Shown: positions 8,550 through 18,458 of the stretch, one piece after another
How positions within the stretch are numbered: the first letter of the stretch is position 1
How the letters are laid out: each line of letters opens with the position of its first letter
From: Hyphomicrobiales bacterium
Lineage (GTDB): Bacteria; Pseudomonadota; Alphaproteobacteria; Rhizobiales; JACESI01
Direction: 5' to 3'
Assembly (NCBI GenBank): GCA_039989895.1
Contig: JBDXGY010000006.1
Coordinates: forward strand, 1,126,245 to 1,190,244
Length of the DNA: 64,000 nucleotides
Position numbers and translations under genes: made by a program
The notes under the pieces: model-generated
The model's database searches: none
What the model saw: only the letters and a program-made list of their open reading frames with translations
Told to the model about the DNA's origin: nothing

Positions 8550-10559
8550 ATGCATATCTCCCAAAAATTAAAATCTATCGACACAGTCACATCTAGTGGC
8601 TCTACCTTATCTAAATTGCGAATTGGTATGCGCATCAACCTGATGTTGTTTGTCACTATAGCTGCCGTAGCATTTCTTAGTGTCGTTTATTTTATTGGCG
8701 AACAGAAAACGAACCGCGCCCTTTCAAGTCAATCTCAAAATACAGAAGTCTCTCATTTGGTCCAAAAAATGGAAATTGGAACACTACAAATGCGCAGGAG
8801 CGAAAAAGATTTCCTTCTGCGGCGTGATGAGAAATACATTAAAAAATATAATACAGCGATCCAATCTGTCGATTCTGCATTGTCACAAATAGCCAAGATT
8901 GCAACCACAGAATCCGTTGAGAACAATGTGAAACGCCTTAGAGCTGGCGCTGAATTGCACAACAAACAGTTTCATAAAGTAGTACAATTGCATCAAACAC
9001 TCGGATTGGATGAAAAATCAGGACTTCAAGGCGAGCTCAGGCAAGCGGTCCATGGAGTGGAGAGCAAACTCAAAGAGCAAAAGCTTGATTCCTTAATGGT
9101 GAAGATGCTGATGATGCGCCGCCATGAGAAAGACTTCATGCTGAGAGGACAAGACAAATATATAGGCCGCATTGATGAGCGCCGGGAGGAATTCAATTTA
9201 CTGCTTAAAGAATTTGCTCTGCCTAATCAAACACAAGTAGAGCTTGGCACTTTGATGGATAGTTACCAAACAAAGTTCAAGGCCTTTGCGGAGACGGCTT
9301 TACTGCTTAAGCCTGAGACCAAAAAATTGAGCTCAATTTTCGCTGAAATGCTGCCTGATTTCTTAGCAATTTCTGAAACAGCACAAACTGAACTGAGCAA
9401 TGCCAAAACGAGCTTAACTCAAGCTAAAAAGAACACGAGAACACTATTTTTAGTATCCGGCATTCTCACTCTTATTGTTGCCATAGCTCTCGCTTTGATT
9501 ATCGGAAAGAGCATTACCAACCCTATCACCAAATTGACAAAAGCTATGCAAACACTGGCTAATGGCAATACTGAGATTGAAGTGCCAGCTATCGGACAAA
9601 GCGACGAAGTCGGTAAAATGGCAAGTGCTGTTCAGATTTTTAAAGATAATGCAATTGAACGGGTCCGTCTTGAAATTCAAGCATCAGGAGATGTTGCAGG
9701 TCGCGAACAACGGCAGCAAACCGTCGACAATTTAATTGTTGAATTCCGCACTGCCGTCGATAAAAGCCTTTCATCTGTAACGGCCAATACTCAGACGATG
9801 ACGTCAACTGCAAAAGCATTGACCGATACTGCCATAGACACGGGTGAGAGAGCATCGAGTGCTGTTGAATCATCGAACGAATCCCTTTCCAATGTCCAAA
9901 CAGTTTCTGCCGCAGCAGAGCAACTTTCTGTTTCAATCAGCGAGATTTCCCGACAGGTTGTTGAAACTGAAAAGATGGTGAATGAGGCAACAAACGCCTC
10001 ACAAGATACAACTGTAAAAGTAGCAGATCTCTCAGATTCCGCTTTAAAAATAGGAGATGTGGTATCGCTCATATCCGATATTGCAGAACAAACCAATCTT
10101 CTGGCATTGAATGCAACAATTGAAGCAGCGCGGGCTGGAGATGCTGGCAAAGGTTTCGCTGTCGTTGCATCAGAAGTTAAGGCACTAGCAAGTCAAACAG
10201 CGAACGCGACAGAAGAAATTTCACAACAGATCAACACCATTCAAGGGTCCACGAATGATACGGTTGGTGCAATCAACGTCATTGCTAAGAAGATGGCAGA
10301 TGTAAATCTTAGTATCAGCTCAATTTCATCTTCTGTAGAACAACAGGGGCTTGCGACTGGAGAAATTAGCCAGAGTGTCAATCAAGCAGCAGGCGGCACT
10401 AGCAAGGTGGTTAAAAACATCGGAGGTGTTAATTCGGCCGTGGATGACATCACAAATTCAGCCACTCAAGTCACATCCGCAGCAACCATGGTCGACGAAG
10501 AAGCTCAACATCTCAATAACATTGTCGGGCAGTTCCTCACAAAAGTTGCTGCTGCCTGA
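8550..10559 (+). CDS. Methyl-accepting chemotaxis protein with HBM-like sensor (chemoreceptor 1)
   Basis: 669 residues from ATG 8550, chosen because AAAGGTGG lies just upstream; in-frame TTG 8469 and ATG 8481 have no such site. Membrane helices are at about 29-50 and 299-319. The periplasmic region carries two copies of an M-R-R-x-E-K-D-F-x-L-R motif (81-91 and 189-199), typical of the bimodular HBM helical sensor that binds small organic acids in known cases. A HAMP domain follows, then a methyl-accepting coiled coil with the hairpin tip [18 protein letters not shown]. There is no C-terminal CheR-binding pentapeptide. The last 284 residues are nearly identical to those of the receptor at 38376-40463. 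Confidence 0.93.
   Translation: MHISQKLKSIDTVTSSGSTLSKLRIGMRINLMLFVTIAAVAFLSVVYFIGEQKTNRALSSQSQNTEVSHLVQKMEIGTLQMRRSEKDFLLRRDEKYIKKYNTAIQSVDSALSQIAKIATTESVENNVKRLRAGAELHNKQFHKVVQLHQTLGLDEKSGLQGELRQAVHGVESKLKEQKLDSLMVKMLMMRRHEKDFMLRGQDKYIGRIDERREEFNLLLKEFALPNQTQVELGTLMDSYQTKFKAFAETALLLKPETKKLSSIFAEMLPDFLAISETAQTELSNAKTSLTQAKKNTRTLFLVSGILTLIVAIALALIIGKSITNPITKLTKAMQTLANGNTEIEVPAIGQSDEVGKMASAVQIFKDNAIERVRLEIQASGDVAGREQRQQTVDNLIVEFRTAVDKSLSSVTANTQTMTSTAKALTDTAIDTGERASSAVESSNESLSNVQTVSAAAEQLSVSISEISRQVVETEKMVNEATNASQDTTVKVADLSDSALKIGDVVSLISDIAEQTNLLALNATIEAARAGDAGKGFAVVASEVKALASQTANATEEISQQINTIQGSTNDTVGAINVIAKKMADVNLSISSISSSVEQQGLATGEISQSVNQAAGGTSKVVKNIGGVNSAVDDITNSATQVTSAATMVDEEAQHLNNIVGQFLTKVAAA
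9706..10559 (+). repeat. Signalling-half repeat, copy 1 (inverted relative to copy 2)
   Basis: This segment encodes the methyl-accepting signalling half of chemoreceptor 1. It matches 38376-39232 on the opposite strand with equal length and long identical DNA blocks, including about 40 bases around the hairpin tip coding region. The two copies form an inverted repeat about 28 kb apart. Confidence 0.85.
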
Positions 10560-10586
10560 TATCTCATTATTTATAACGAAACATCG

Positions 10587-10625
10587 AAACCCTGTGTTGG
10601 TGAAATACCAATGCAGGGTTTTTAT
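10587..10625. terminator. Bidirectional terminator between chemoreceptor 1 and ETF-QO
   Basis: AAACCCTG (10587-10594) pairs with CAGGGTTT (10614-10621), with further pairing TTGGT/ACCAA inside. A T-rich tail follows on the plus strand and A-rich sequence precedes it for the minus strand. It separates two convergent genes. Confidence 0.8.
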
Positions 10626-10668
10626 TTTTAAGGGCTGTGGTAAGGGCCGCGACAGCTTTAAACGCACC

Positions 10669-12345
10669 CTACATATTTGGATAATTTGGTCCGCCTGCCC
10701 CTTCAGGTGTCGTCCAGTTGATGTTCTGGTTCGGGTCTTTGATGTCACAGGTTTTACAATGAACACAGTTTTGCGCATTGATGACAAAACTCGGATCACC
10801 GCCAGCATCTGGCATCACCCACTCATAAACACCGGCTGGGCAATAACGGTTTGATGGTCCCTGAAAAGTCTTCCACTCAGAATTAAACTGAACGTCTTCA
10901 TCCTTGAGTTTCAAGTGGATCGGCTGGTCTTCCTCATGGTTGGTCGATGACACGAAAACAGAGGATAGACGATCGAACGAGATTTTGTTATCCGGTTTTG
11001 GATATGTAATCTCGCTGCACTCTGCAGCCGGCTTCAAGCTCTCATGGTCCGCCTTGCCGTGCTTCATCGTGCCGAAGAACGAAAAGCCGAACAGTTCATT
11101 CGTCCACATATCAAGGCCACCAAGAGCGATGCCACCAAGCAGGCCATATTTGGTCCAAAGCGGCTTGGCGTTGCGCACTTTATAAAGGTCTTTGCCAATG
11201 TCGCTCTCGCGCCATTCATTCTCATAGCCATCAAGCGCATCTTGCGCGCGCCCAGCCTTGATTGCATCAACCGCTTTTTCAGCTGCCATCATGCCAGATA
11301 ACATAGCGTTATGAGAGCCTTTGATGCGCGGCACATTAACGAAGCCCGCAGAACAACCAATCAAAGCGCCCCCCGGAAAGACGAGTTTGGGGACAGATTG
11401 ATATCCGCCCTCCGTAATCGCCCGCGCGCCATAAGAAATGCGCTTGCCGTCCTCAAATACATCGCGGATTGAGGGGTGCGTTTTGAAGCGTTGGAATTCT
11501 TCAAACGGCGACAACCACGGATTTTCATAATTAAGGTGTGTGACAAAGCCGACAGCCACCTGATTATTTTCAAGGTGATAAAGGAAAGAACCACCACCAG
11601 CATTTTTACCAAGCGGCCAGCCAAAGGAGTGTTGCACAAGACCGGGTTGATGTTTTTCAGGAGAGACTTCCCAAAGTTCTTTAATGCCAATGCCATATTT
11701 CCCCGGCTCACGGTCTTCATCAAGACCATATTTGGCAATCAATTGTTTGGAAAGCGATCCGCGCACACCTTCGCCAAAGAATGTATATTTGCCACGCAGT
11801 TCCATACCGCGCTCAAAGCCCGGCTTTGGCTTACCATCGCGGCCAATACCCATGTCACCCGTGGCAACGCCCACAACATTATTATTGTCATCGAACAAGA
11901 CTTCTGCAGCCGCAAAGCCAGGGAAGACTTCAACCCCAAGCGCTTCGGCTTTTTCAGCCAACCAGCGGCAAACATTGCCGAGTGAGACGACATAATTGCC
12001 ATGATTGTTCATCAACCGTGGCATCATGAAATTAGGTAAGCGAATGCCGCCCTTCTCACTGAGGAAAAGAAACTTGTCGGTTTTCACTGGTGTCTTAAAA
12101 GGCGTATCGCTCTCATCGCGCCATTTAGGCAAAAGCTGGTCAATCGCGATTGGATCAACCACCGCACCAGATAAAATATGCGCGCCCACCTCAGAGCCTT
12201 TTTCAAGCACAACAACAGATAAATCAGCATCGAGTTGTTTTAATCGAATAGCAGCCGCCAAGCCCGCCGGCCCTGCACCAACAATCACAACATCAAAATC
12301 CATGCTTTCGCGTTCAGGCATATCACTCATAGTATCGTCAGCCAT
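10669..12345 (-). CDS. Electron transfer flavoprotein-ubiquinone oxidoreductase
   Basis: Passes electrons from reduced ETF (fatty acid and amino acid oxidation) to ubiquinone at the inner membrane. The FAD dinucleotide motif VVIVGAGPAGLAAAIRL starts near residue 19. The C-terminus has CPAGVYEW and C-x2-C-x2-C-D-I-K-D-P, supplying four cysteines for the [4Fe-4S] cluster. 558 residues is the full family length. AGGAG eight bases before ATG 12345 supports the start. ETF subunit genes are not in the window. It is divergent from the uracil glycosylase gene across a 151-base gap. Confidence 0.96.
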   Translation of the reverse strand: MADDTMSDMPERESMDFDVVIVGAGPAGLAAAIRLKQLDADLSVVVLEKGSEVGAHILSGAVVDPIAIDQLLPKWRDESDTPFKTPVKTDKFLFLSEKGGIRLPNFMMPRLMNNHGNYVVSLGNVCRWLAEKAEALGVEVFPGFAAAEVLFDDNNNVVGVATGDMGIGRDGKPKPGFERGMELRGKYTFFGEGVRGSLSKQLIAKYGLDEDREPGKYGIGIKELWEVSPEKHQPGLVQHSFGWPLGKNAGGGSFLYHLENNQVAVGFVTHLNYENPWLSPFEEFQRFKTHPSIRDVFEDGKRISYGARAITEGGYQSVPKLVFPGGALIGCSAGFVNVPRIKGSHNAMLSGMMAAEKAVDAIKAGRAQDALDGYENEWRESDIGKDLYKVRNAKPLWTKYGLLGGIALGGLDMWTNELFGFSFFGTMKHGKADHESLKPAAECSEITYPKPDNKISFDRLSSVFVSSTNHEEDQPIHLKLKDEDVQFNSEWKTFQGPSNRYCPAGVYEWVMPDAGGDPSFVINAQNCVHCKTCDIKDPNQNINWTTPEGAGGPNYPNM

Positions 12346-12496
12346 ATCGGCATCTCCTGCTTAAATCTGCCCAAGTTATTGATACTTGTAACAGAGACAT
12401 CTTTTGCTAGTGCTTTATTTAACGTATAGCCTAATAACAAATCAAATGTGGTGCTTGCTATTACAACATATACATAGCATCTGCTGAACGATACCT

Positions 12497-13420
12497 ATGG
12501 TCTGTGTGAATACAAAGATGGAAAATGTGAAAGAACTCGAAGCTCTTTTAGAGTTTTATGCGTCAAACGGTGTCGATTGCGCACTAGATGAGACGCCGCA
12601 TGACCGTTTTTCAGAGATGGAAGCAGCACGCGCAGAACGCATGAATCGCGCAACGAGCCAAGCTCCCAACGCATCCGTTCAAACAATGCCACAAGATCAA
12701 AAAAACCAACATTTACAAGGCACCAAGCCACATCAACCAATCGTTGCACCACCAGCAATACAGACCGTACCTGACGCTGTAGTGCTTGGAAATGCCCGCG
12801 AAGTAGCAGGCAAAGCCGACAGTCTTGAGGCGCTTCGCGCTATCCTTGAAACTTTTGATGGTTGCAACTTAAAGCGCACCGCAAAAAATTTGGTTTTTGG
12901 TGATGGCAACCCAAATGCTCGGGTGATGTTTGTCGGTGAAGCACCCGGTCGAGATGAAGATATCAACGGCATTCCTTTTGTCGGGCGCGCTGGTGAACTG
13001 TTAAATAAAATGATGGCCGCGATTGATTTAAACCGCGAAGACGATGTTTATATTGCCAATATCGTACCATGGCGGCCGCCGGGAAGCCGCAATCCCACCC
13101 TCCAAGAAGCCGAACTTTGCCGTCCCTTCGTCGAGAGACAGATAGAGCTGATCAACCCAGATGTCTTGGTTCCTCTCGGCGCCGCAACCGCACGCCAACT
13201 TTTGAACACAACTGACGGCATTATGAAGCTACGAGGCCGAATTAAGCCTTATAGTTTGAAAAATCGTGAAATTATCGCCATACCAACACTCCACCCAGAC
13301 TACATTTTAAGCCAACCTAGCCAGAAACGACGAGCATGGCAGGATTTGCTGACAATAAAAAAACAGCTGCATGAGCAATCGTCAAAAAAATCAACACACA
13401 CTGAGCCTAGAAGTGAATAG
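12497..13420 (+). CDS. Uracil-DNA glycosylase, family 4-like, lacking two cluster cysteines
   Basis: Base-excision repair enzyme removing uracil from DNA. Motif GEAPGRDED (motif 1) and HPDYIL (motif 2) fit the family 4/5 superfamily. An N-terminal 110-residue extension rich in Q, P and A precedes the catalytic domain. Classical family 4 enzymes bind [4Fe-4S] through four cysteines. Here the first is replaced (F-D-G-C rather than C-x2-C) and the third is replaced (V-P-W-R-P-P rather than K-C-R-P-P), leaving only two. From memory, alphaproteobacterial relatives share this. The cluster is therefore probably absent. The start could also be ATG 12518. Confidence 0.88.
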   Translation: MVCVNTKMENVKELEALLEFYASNGVDCALDETPHDRFSEMEAARAERMNRATSQAPNASVQTMPQDQKNQHLQGTKPHQPIVAPPAIQTVPDAVVLGNAREVAGKADSLEALRAILETFDGCNLKRTAKNLVFGDGNPNARVMFVGEAPGRDEDINGIPFVGRAGELLNKMMAAIDLNREDDVYIANIVPWRPPGSRNPTLQEAELCRPFVERQIELINPDVLVPLGAATARQLLNTTDGIMKLRGRIKPYSLKNREIIAIPTLHPDYILSQPSQKRRAWQDLLTIKKQLHEQSSKKSTHTEPRSE

Positions 13421-13430
13421 AGACAAGACC

Positions 13431-14561
13431 ATGTATCGTATGATGAAACGTACCGCCCTTGCTTTATGTACCCTTGCTTTGTCTGTCGCCACAGCCAGCG
13501 CCGAGATCAAAATTGGCATCGCGGCTCCACTCACGGGCATTTACGCGGGCCTTAGCGGACAAATTATCACTGGCGTCAAATTCGCGGTCGATGAAATCAA
13601 CAAGAGTGGCGGCATTAAAGGCGAGCTCATCACGATTGAGACAGTCGACGACAAATGCGAGCCAGAAGCCGCCCAAGGCATTGCCAATCAATTCGTCGGC
13701 AAAGGCGTTATCGCGGTTATCGGCCATCTATGTGACCGCCCATCCATAGAGGCTTCCCCCGTCTATAGCGCAAACAAGATTGTCCAACTATCGCCCACAA
13801 GCCAAAATCCGGCTTTCACAGAAAATCGGCCACTGTCAAACGGGGGCACATACCGCCTCGCCGCACGAAATACACAACAGAGCGAAGCATTGACGACCTT
13901 TATGGTGAAACACAGCACGAGCAAAAATATCGCTATCGTCAACGATGGTTCAGTCTATGGCAAAGGATTGGCCGATGCGATTATTGAAGGTTTAAAGTCC
14001 GAAGGAATCACGCCGGTCTTTTCGGCTAATTTTGAAAGTGGTGAAGAGCGCTATCGTAGACTATCGGGCCGCATTGTGGATTCGGGCGCAACGCTCCTCT
14101 TCATCGGCGGCGTTCATCTCGATGCTGCAACTCTCATCCGTGACATCGACAGACTATCCGATAAAATCACTGTTATTGGCGGCGATGGTCTTGTCCATAC
14201 AGATTTTCCAAAACTGGTGCTGGAAGACAATACAAACCGTGACAATCTCGATAATATTTTCTCTAGCTTCCCGCTTGACCCGCGAAAACTACCCTCAGCA
14301 AAAACAGCAATAGAACGCTTCAAAGCGGGCGAACAAAACCCAGCAGGCCTTGCCCTTCGCGGTTATTCAGCTATGAAAATTCTTGAGGCAGCAATCAGCC
14401 GTGCGACAACAAGTGATTTTGAAAGTTTGAATAAGGTTTTGAACGAACAATCATTTCAAACCCCCATCGGCACAATTACCTTCAACGACAAAGGTGACGC
14501 CGATCTGGTAGATTATGTGATACATCAATGGCGGGATAATACTATTGATGCTGTGAATTAA
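13431..14561 (+). CDS. ABC transporter substrate-binding protein, branched-chain amino acid type
   Basis: 376 residues from ATG 13431. The start gives a normal signal peptide (MYRMMKRTALALCTLALSVA) ending at ASA-E; a longer frame would overlap the glycosylase gene. The mature protein begins IKIGIAAPLTGIYAGL, as in Leu/Ile/Val-binding proteins (Peripla_BP_6), and two conserved cysteines (EAAQ and HLCDRP contexts) may form the usual disulfide. No permease or ATPase genes lie nearby, so it either serves a system encoded elsewhere or has a sensory role. The ligand cannot be told from sequence. Confidence 0.9.
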   Translation: MYRMMKRTALALCTLALSVATASAEIKIGIAAPLTGIYAGLSGQIITGVKFAVDEINKSGGIKGELITIETVDDKCEPEAAQGIANQFVGKGVIAVIGHLCDRPSIEASPVYSANKIVQLSPTSQNPAFTENRPLSNGGTYRLAARNTQQSEALTTFMVKHSTSKNIAIVNDGSVYGKGLADAIIEGLKSEGITPVFSANFESGEERYRRLSGRIVDSGATLLFIGGVHLDAATLIRDIDRLSDKITVIGGDGLVHTDFPKLVLEDNTNRDNLDNIFSSFPLDPRKLPSAKTAIERFKAGEQNPAGLALRGYSAMKILEAAISRATTSDFESLNKVLNEQSFQTPIGTITFNDKGDADLVDYVIHQWRDNTIDAVN

Positions 14562-14595
14562 AGCATCCAAACATTAGGAAAAAGGATGAAGAGCG

Positions 14596-15078
14596 ATGAA
14601 CAATAGAACACTAAGCCGTCGTAATTTCTACAAAGCAGGCATCACTCTTGCCCTTTTATCAACATTTCCACTTTCAGCTTTTGCAAAAACAATAAGCCGT
14701 TTCAGCCTCACAGGTAAAAGCGGCATGGCTTTGAAAGGATATGATACCACCGCCTATTTCAAAGCAGGCAAACCTACAAAAGGAAATGACGCAACCATTG
14801 TTAAATGGAAAGGCGCAACGTGGCGATTTGCTGAGGCAAAAGACGCCGACCTGTTTAAAGCTAATCCATCGGCCTACGCCCCACAATTTGGTGGTTATTG
14901 CACCCGCGCAATGTCGCTCAAGAAAGAAGTACCCGGCGATCCCCAAGTATGGCGCATACACAATGGTAATTTACATGTCTTTTTTGCCGCCCGTGGTGGT
15001 GTTTTTTTCGACAAAGACCCTGACAGCATGATTAAAAAAGCGCAGGCCCACTGGGATACACTCACACTCGTTGAATAG
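14596..15078 (+). CDS. Tat-exported YHS-domain protein
   Basis: 160 residues. The N-terminus L-S-R-R-N-F plus a hydrophobic stretch ending AFA-K is a twin-arginine signal. The mature part has the YHS-domain pattern seen in similar periplasmic proteins: ALKGYDTTAYF, W-K-G-A-T-W-R-F and FGGYCTRAMS with one cysteine. YHS domains are linked to metal binding in several proteins. It is 34 bases after the binding-protein gene and is probably cotranscribed with it. Exact function unknown. Confidence 0.85.
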   Translation: MNNRTLSRRNFYKAGITLALLSTFPLSAFAKTISRFSLTGKSGMALKGYDTTAYFKAGKPTKGNDATIVKWKGATWRFAEAKDADLFKANPSAYAPQFGGYCTRAMSLKKEVPGDPQVWRIHNGNLHVFFAARGGVFFDKDPDSMIKKAQAHWDTLTLVE

Positions 15079-15110
15079 CGCTGCCTTAGCCCTCGATTTC
15101 TTAAAACAGC

Positions 15111-15149
15111 AAAACACCCACCCTCTTCACGGAGTGAGTGAGTGTTTTT
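15111..15149 (+). terminator. Terminator after YHS gene
   Basis: AAAACACCCACCC pairs imperfectly with GAGTGAGTGTTTTT; a run of five T follows. It ends the binding-protein/YHS transcript before rpe. Confidence 0.6.
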
Positions 15150-15260
15150 CATCGCTCAGTTCATTTAATCAAACCAATTCTGTTCAAACCGCAACTTCCC
15201 TCTTCCCCCACAATCCCGTTAAGGCTATAGCGACATCATCAAAAGATGAGGGATTAAACC

Positions 15261-15944
15261 ATGCCATCACCAATTCTTATCGCTCCATCCATTCTCGCAG
15301 CCGATTTTGCGAAACTCGGCGATGAAGTGCGCGCCGTTGCTGAGGGCGGTGCAGATTGGATTCATGTCGATGTCATGGACGGGCATTTTGTGCCCAATAT
15401 TTCTTTCGGTCCTGTCGTCTTAAACGCCATTCGTCCAGTCACAGATAAACTGATGGATGTTCATCTGATGATTTCACCGGTTGATCTTTATCTTGAAGGC
15501 TTTGCCAAAGCTGGCGCTGATACCATCACAGTACACGCAGAAGCCGGCCCTCATATCCATCGCAGTATTCAAGCCATCAAGGGTCTAGGTAAAAAGGCCG
15601 GCATTGTTTTAAATCCTGGCACACCAGCCCATGTGGTAGATGACATGCTGGATGATATCGATATCATCCTTGTCATGACCGTGAACCCTGGCTTTGGTGG
15701 ACAAAAATTCATTCACTCAATGGCACCAAAAATCGCTAAACTGCGAGAAATGATAGGTGACCGCCACATTGATCTTGAGGTTGACGGTGGTATCACTGTG
15801 GAAACGGCCCCAATTTGTGCCAAAGCGGGAGCCAATGTGCTTGTTGCAGGGTCGGCCATTTTTAAAGGGGATAACAAACAAGCCTATGCGGCCAATATAA
15901 AAGCCATACGAGAAGCGGCAGAACAAGCCACAGTCTCAAGATAG
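15261..15944 (+). CDS. rpe: Ribulose-phosphate 3-epimerase
   Basis: Interconverts ribulose-5-phosphate and xylulose-5-phosphate in the pentose phosphate and Calvin pathways. The TIM-barrel motifs are intact: [34 protein letters not shown] and VDGGI, supplying catalytic aspartates and metal-binding histidines. 227 residues is full length. The start ATG follows AAAAGATGAGGG. Next come a small membrane protein and purB on the same strand. Confidence 0.96.
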   Translation: MPSPILIAPSILAADFAKLGDEVRAVAEGGADWIHVDVMDGHFVPNISFGPVVLNAIRPVTDKLMDVHLMISPVDLYLEGFAKAGADTITVHAEAGPHIHRSIQAIKGLGKKAGIVLNPGTPAHVVDDMLDDIDIILVMTVNPGFGGQKFIHSMAPKIAKLREMIGDRHIDLEVDGGITVETAPICAKAGANVLVAGSAIFKGDNKQAYAANIKAIREAAEQATVSR

Positions 15945-15971
15945 GTTTAAAACCCAGATAGGCTCAAAACA

Positions 15972-16502
15972 ATGACCACAGTCGCATATTATGATCATAA
16001 CAAAAGCAAAACCAGTAAAACCAGAAAAACAAGTTATATACTAACATTTTGCCTATTCTGGACAATTCTGACTTCCATCTCTCTGCTGGTCGATGCTCTA
16101 TTATGGAACAAGGTGCTGGATGAACGGCAAGTGCTTTTAATCAGCTTTGGCACCATCGCGTCGATGATAACAGCTTATATCGCATGGTATCTAGAGCAGA
16201 TGATAACCCGAAAAAGACCGGCAACGGCACGCTTTTCCACCATGTTCATTTTGTTGGCCGTAGGCACAATTGGCGCCACCTATCTGTGCAGTGCGCTTTA
16301 TACGATTGCCTTCTTTATCGACAACATGAACCCAATAACAAGTTTGGCCGGACTTGAAGACCTTCTATATTTCTTTTTAAGCCACGGATATTCATTTGCC
16401 GTTTCCACCGCACGCCTGTTTTTGCCTCTCGGCTTCTTCTCTCTTATCTTGGCCTGCATTTTCTATTGTATTTTATGTCAATCATCCGAAGAGAGTTTGT
16501 AA
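15972..16502 (+). CDS. Four-helix membrane protein of unknown function
   Basis: 176 residues with four predicted membrane helices at about 25-48, 57-80, 90-118 and 148-172. I recognise no family motif. A short basic N-terminus (KSKTSKTRKTSY) suggests a cytoplasmic N-end. It lies between rpe and purB. From general knowledge, a small membrane protein in this place recurs in related genomes. The function cannot be inferred. Confidence 0.75.
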   Translation: MTTVAYYDHNKSKTSKTRKTSYILTFCLFWTILTSISLLVDALLWNKVLDERQVLLISFGTIASMITAYIAWYLEQMITRKRPATARFSTMFILLAVGTIGATYLCSALYTIAFFIDNMNPITSLAGLEDLLYFFLSHGYSFAVSTARLFLPLGFFSLILACIFYCILCQSSEESL

Positions 16503-16601
16503 GCAGTATTGAACCTTGTACGGAGCTTTGCTAAGTCCCTTCCAACAAATCAAACAGCCACCCACGTGTGGCCCTATACCCTTTAAATAAGGAATAAGCT
16601 C

Positions 16602-17903
16602 ATGATCCCACGCTATTCGCGTGACGAAATGGTGTCTATTTGGACACCTGAAACCAAATTTCGCATCTGGTTTGAAATTGAAGCGCACGCTTGTGATGCT
16701 TTGGCCAAAGCTGGTGTTATTCCTGAAAGTGCCGCCAAAACCATCTGGGATAAAGGCGGCAATGCTACCTTTGACATCGACCGTATTGATGCGATTGAGC
16801 GTGAAACAAAACATGATGTGATTGCCTTTCTCACGCATCTGGCAGAAATCGTCGGCGATGACGCCCGTTTTGTGCACCAAGGCATGACATCATCTGATGT
16901 CTTGGACACTTGCTTTAATGTGCAACTCACCCGCGCGGCCGATCTTTTAATCGCAGATGTCGAAAAACTTCTCGAAGCCCTAAAGCGCCGAGCCTATGAA
17001 CATAAAGATACAGTCACCATTGGCCGCTCGCATGGCATCCACGCCGAGCCGGTGACCTTTGGCCTGAAAATGGCGCAAGCCTATGCTGAGTTTGATCGCA
17101 ATCTTGAGCGCTTGAAAGTAGCCCGCAAGGAAATCGCAACCTGTGCCATTTCTGGCGCTGTGGGCACATTCGCCAATATTGATCCAGCGATTGAGGAACA
17201 TGTCGCCCAAGCAATGGGTCTTGAAGCCGAGCCGATCTCAACACAAGTGATCCCGCGCGACCGCCACGCTATGTTTTTTGCAGCTTTGGGTGTTGTCGCC
17301 TCATCAATCGAGCGTCTGGCCACCGAAGTACGCCATTTGCAACGTACAGAAGTGCTTGAAGCCGAAGAATTCTTTTCCAAAGGTCAAAAGGGTTCATCGG
17401 CAATGCCGCACAAACGCAATCCTATTTTGACTGAAAACCTCACTGGCCTTGCCCGTCTTGTGCGCGGTATGGCTCTGCCCGCCATGGAAAATGTCGCCCT
17501 TTGGCACGAACGTGATATTTCGCATTCATCGGTTGAGCGCATGATCGGCCCAGATGCGACGGTGACGCTCGATTTTGCGCTTGTTCGTCTCACAGGTGTG
17601 ATTGATAAACTACTCGTTTATCCTGAGAACATGATGGATAATATGAACAAATTCAAAGGTTTGATCCATTCACAGCGCGTTTTACTAGCTCTCACCCAAG
17701 CAGGTGTTAGTCGCGAAGATTCTTATCGCCTCGTGCAACGCAACGCCATGAAGGTTTGGGAGCAAGGCAAGGATTTTCTTGAAGAACTGCTCGCCGACGA
17801 AGAAGTGCGCGCTGCCTTGAGCCAAGAAGAAATCGAAGAGAAATTCGATCTCGCCTATCACACCAAACATGTTGATACGATTTTCAATCGTGTCTTTGGC
17901 TAA
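16602..17903 (+). CDS. purB: Adenylosuccinate lyase
   Basis: Cleaves SAICAR to AICAR and adenylosuccinate to AMP in purine synthesis. The fumarase-superfamily signature GSSAMPHKRNPI is present near residue 264. The loop with the catalytic histidine (GMTSSDVLDT, RSHGIHAEP) is intact. 433 residues is full length. AAGGA precedes the ATG by ten bases. It is followed after three bases by a small hydrolase gene. Confidence 0.97.
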   Translation: MIPRYSRDEMVSIWTPETKFRIWFEIEAHACDALAKAGVIPESAAKTIWDKGGNATFDIDRIDAIERETKHDVIAFLTHLAEIVGDDARFVHQGMTSSDVLDTCFNVQLTRAADLLIADVEKLLEALKRRAYEHKDTVTIGRSHGIHAEPVTFGLKMAQAYAEFDRNLERLKVARKEIATCAISGAVGTFANIDPAIEEHVAQAMGLEAEPISTQVIPRDRHAMFFAALGVVASSIERLATEVRHLQRTEVLEAEEFFSKGQKGSSAMPHKRNPILTENLTGLARLVRGMALPAMENVALWHERDISHSSVERMIGPDATVTLDFALVRLTGVIDKLLVYPENMMDNMNKFKGLIHSQRVLLALTQAGVSREDSYRLVQRNAMKVWEQGKDFLEELLADEEVRAALSQEEIEEKFDLAYHTKHVDTIFNRVFG

Positions 17904-17906
17904 TTC

Positions 17907-18458
17907 ATGAAGACATCTCAAGCAGACATACTAATATTACCTGGTCTTGGCGGCGGCGGGCCAGGTTATTGGTATGAACGCTGGGGACAAAAACTGCGCA
18001 CATCCAAACGTGTGGAACAAAAGAGCTGGAACGACCCAGACTTTGACGACTGGCAAAACCGCATAGTCGCAGCCGTTGAACAAGCAACTCAACCAGTTGT
18101 GCTTATTGCCCACTCTCTTGGTGTAGTTGCGGCCGTTCACGCAGCCGCGCGCTTTCCGCACCAAAAAGTAACCGGCGGCTATTTTGTCGCCCCGCCAGAT
18201 ATTGATGCCATCACGGCGCAGATGCCTGTGATCAAACCCTTTAGCGACGTTCCAACAGCCCCTCTCAGCTTCCCCTCCATACTCGTCGCCAGCAGCAATG
18301 ACCCCTATTGCGCATTTAAAAAAGCAGAGGACATGTCTTTTGCGTGGGGATCAAAGTTTGAGAACGCAGGCGACAGCGGCCATATCAATGCTGATAGTGG
18401 CCAAGGACCGTGGCCAGAAGGTTTGATGAGTTTCGCCACCTTTATGGCGCGACTCTAG
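17907..18458 (+). CDS. RBBP9/YdeN-type alpha/beta hydrolase
   Basis: 183 residues of the small serine-hydrolase family. The nucleophile lies in IAHSLGVVAAVHAA (G/A-H-S-L-G). The acid is likely D in ASSNDPYC and the histidine lies in GDSGHINADSG. N-terminal PGLGGGGPGYWYERW matches the family. The substrate is unknown. It follows purB by three bases and is probably cotranscribed with it. Confidence 0.88.
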   Translation: MKTSQADILILPGLGGGGPGYWYERWGQKLRTSKRVEQKSWNDPDFDDWQNRIVAAVEQATQPVVLIAHSLGVVAAVHAAARFPHQKVTGGYFVAPPDIDAITAQMPVIKPFSDVPTAPLSFPSILVASSNDPYCAFKKAEDMSFAWGSKFENAGDSGHINADSGQGPWPEGLMSFATFMARL

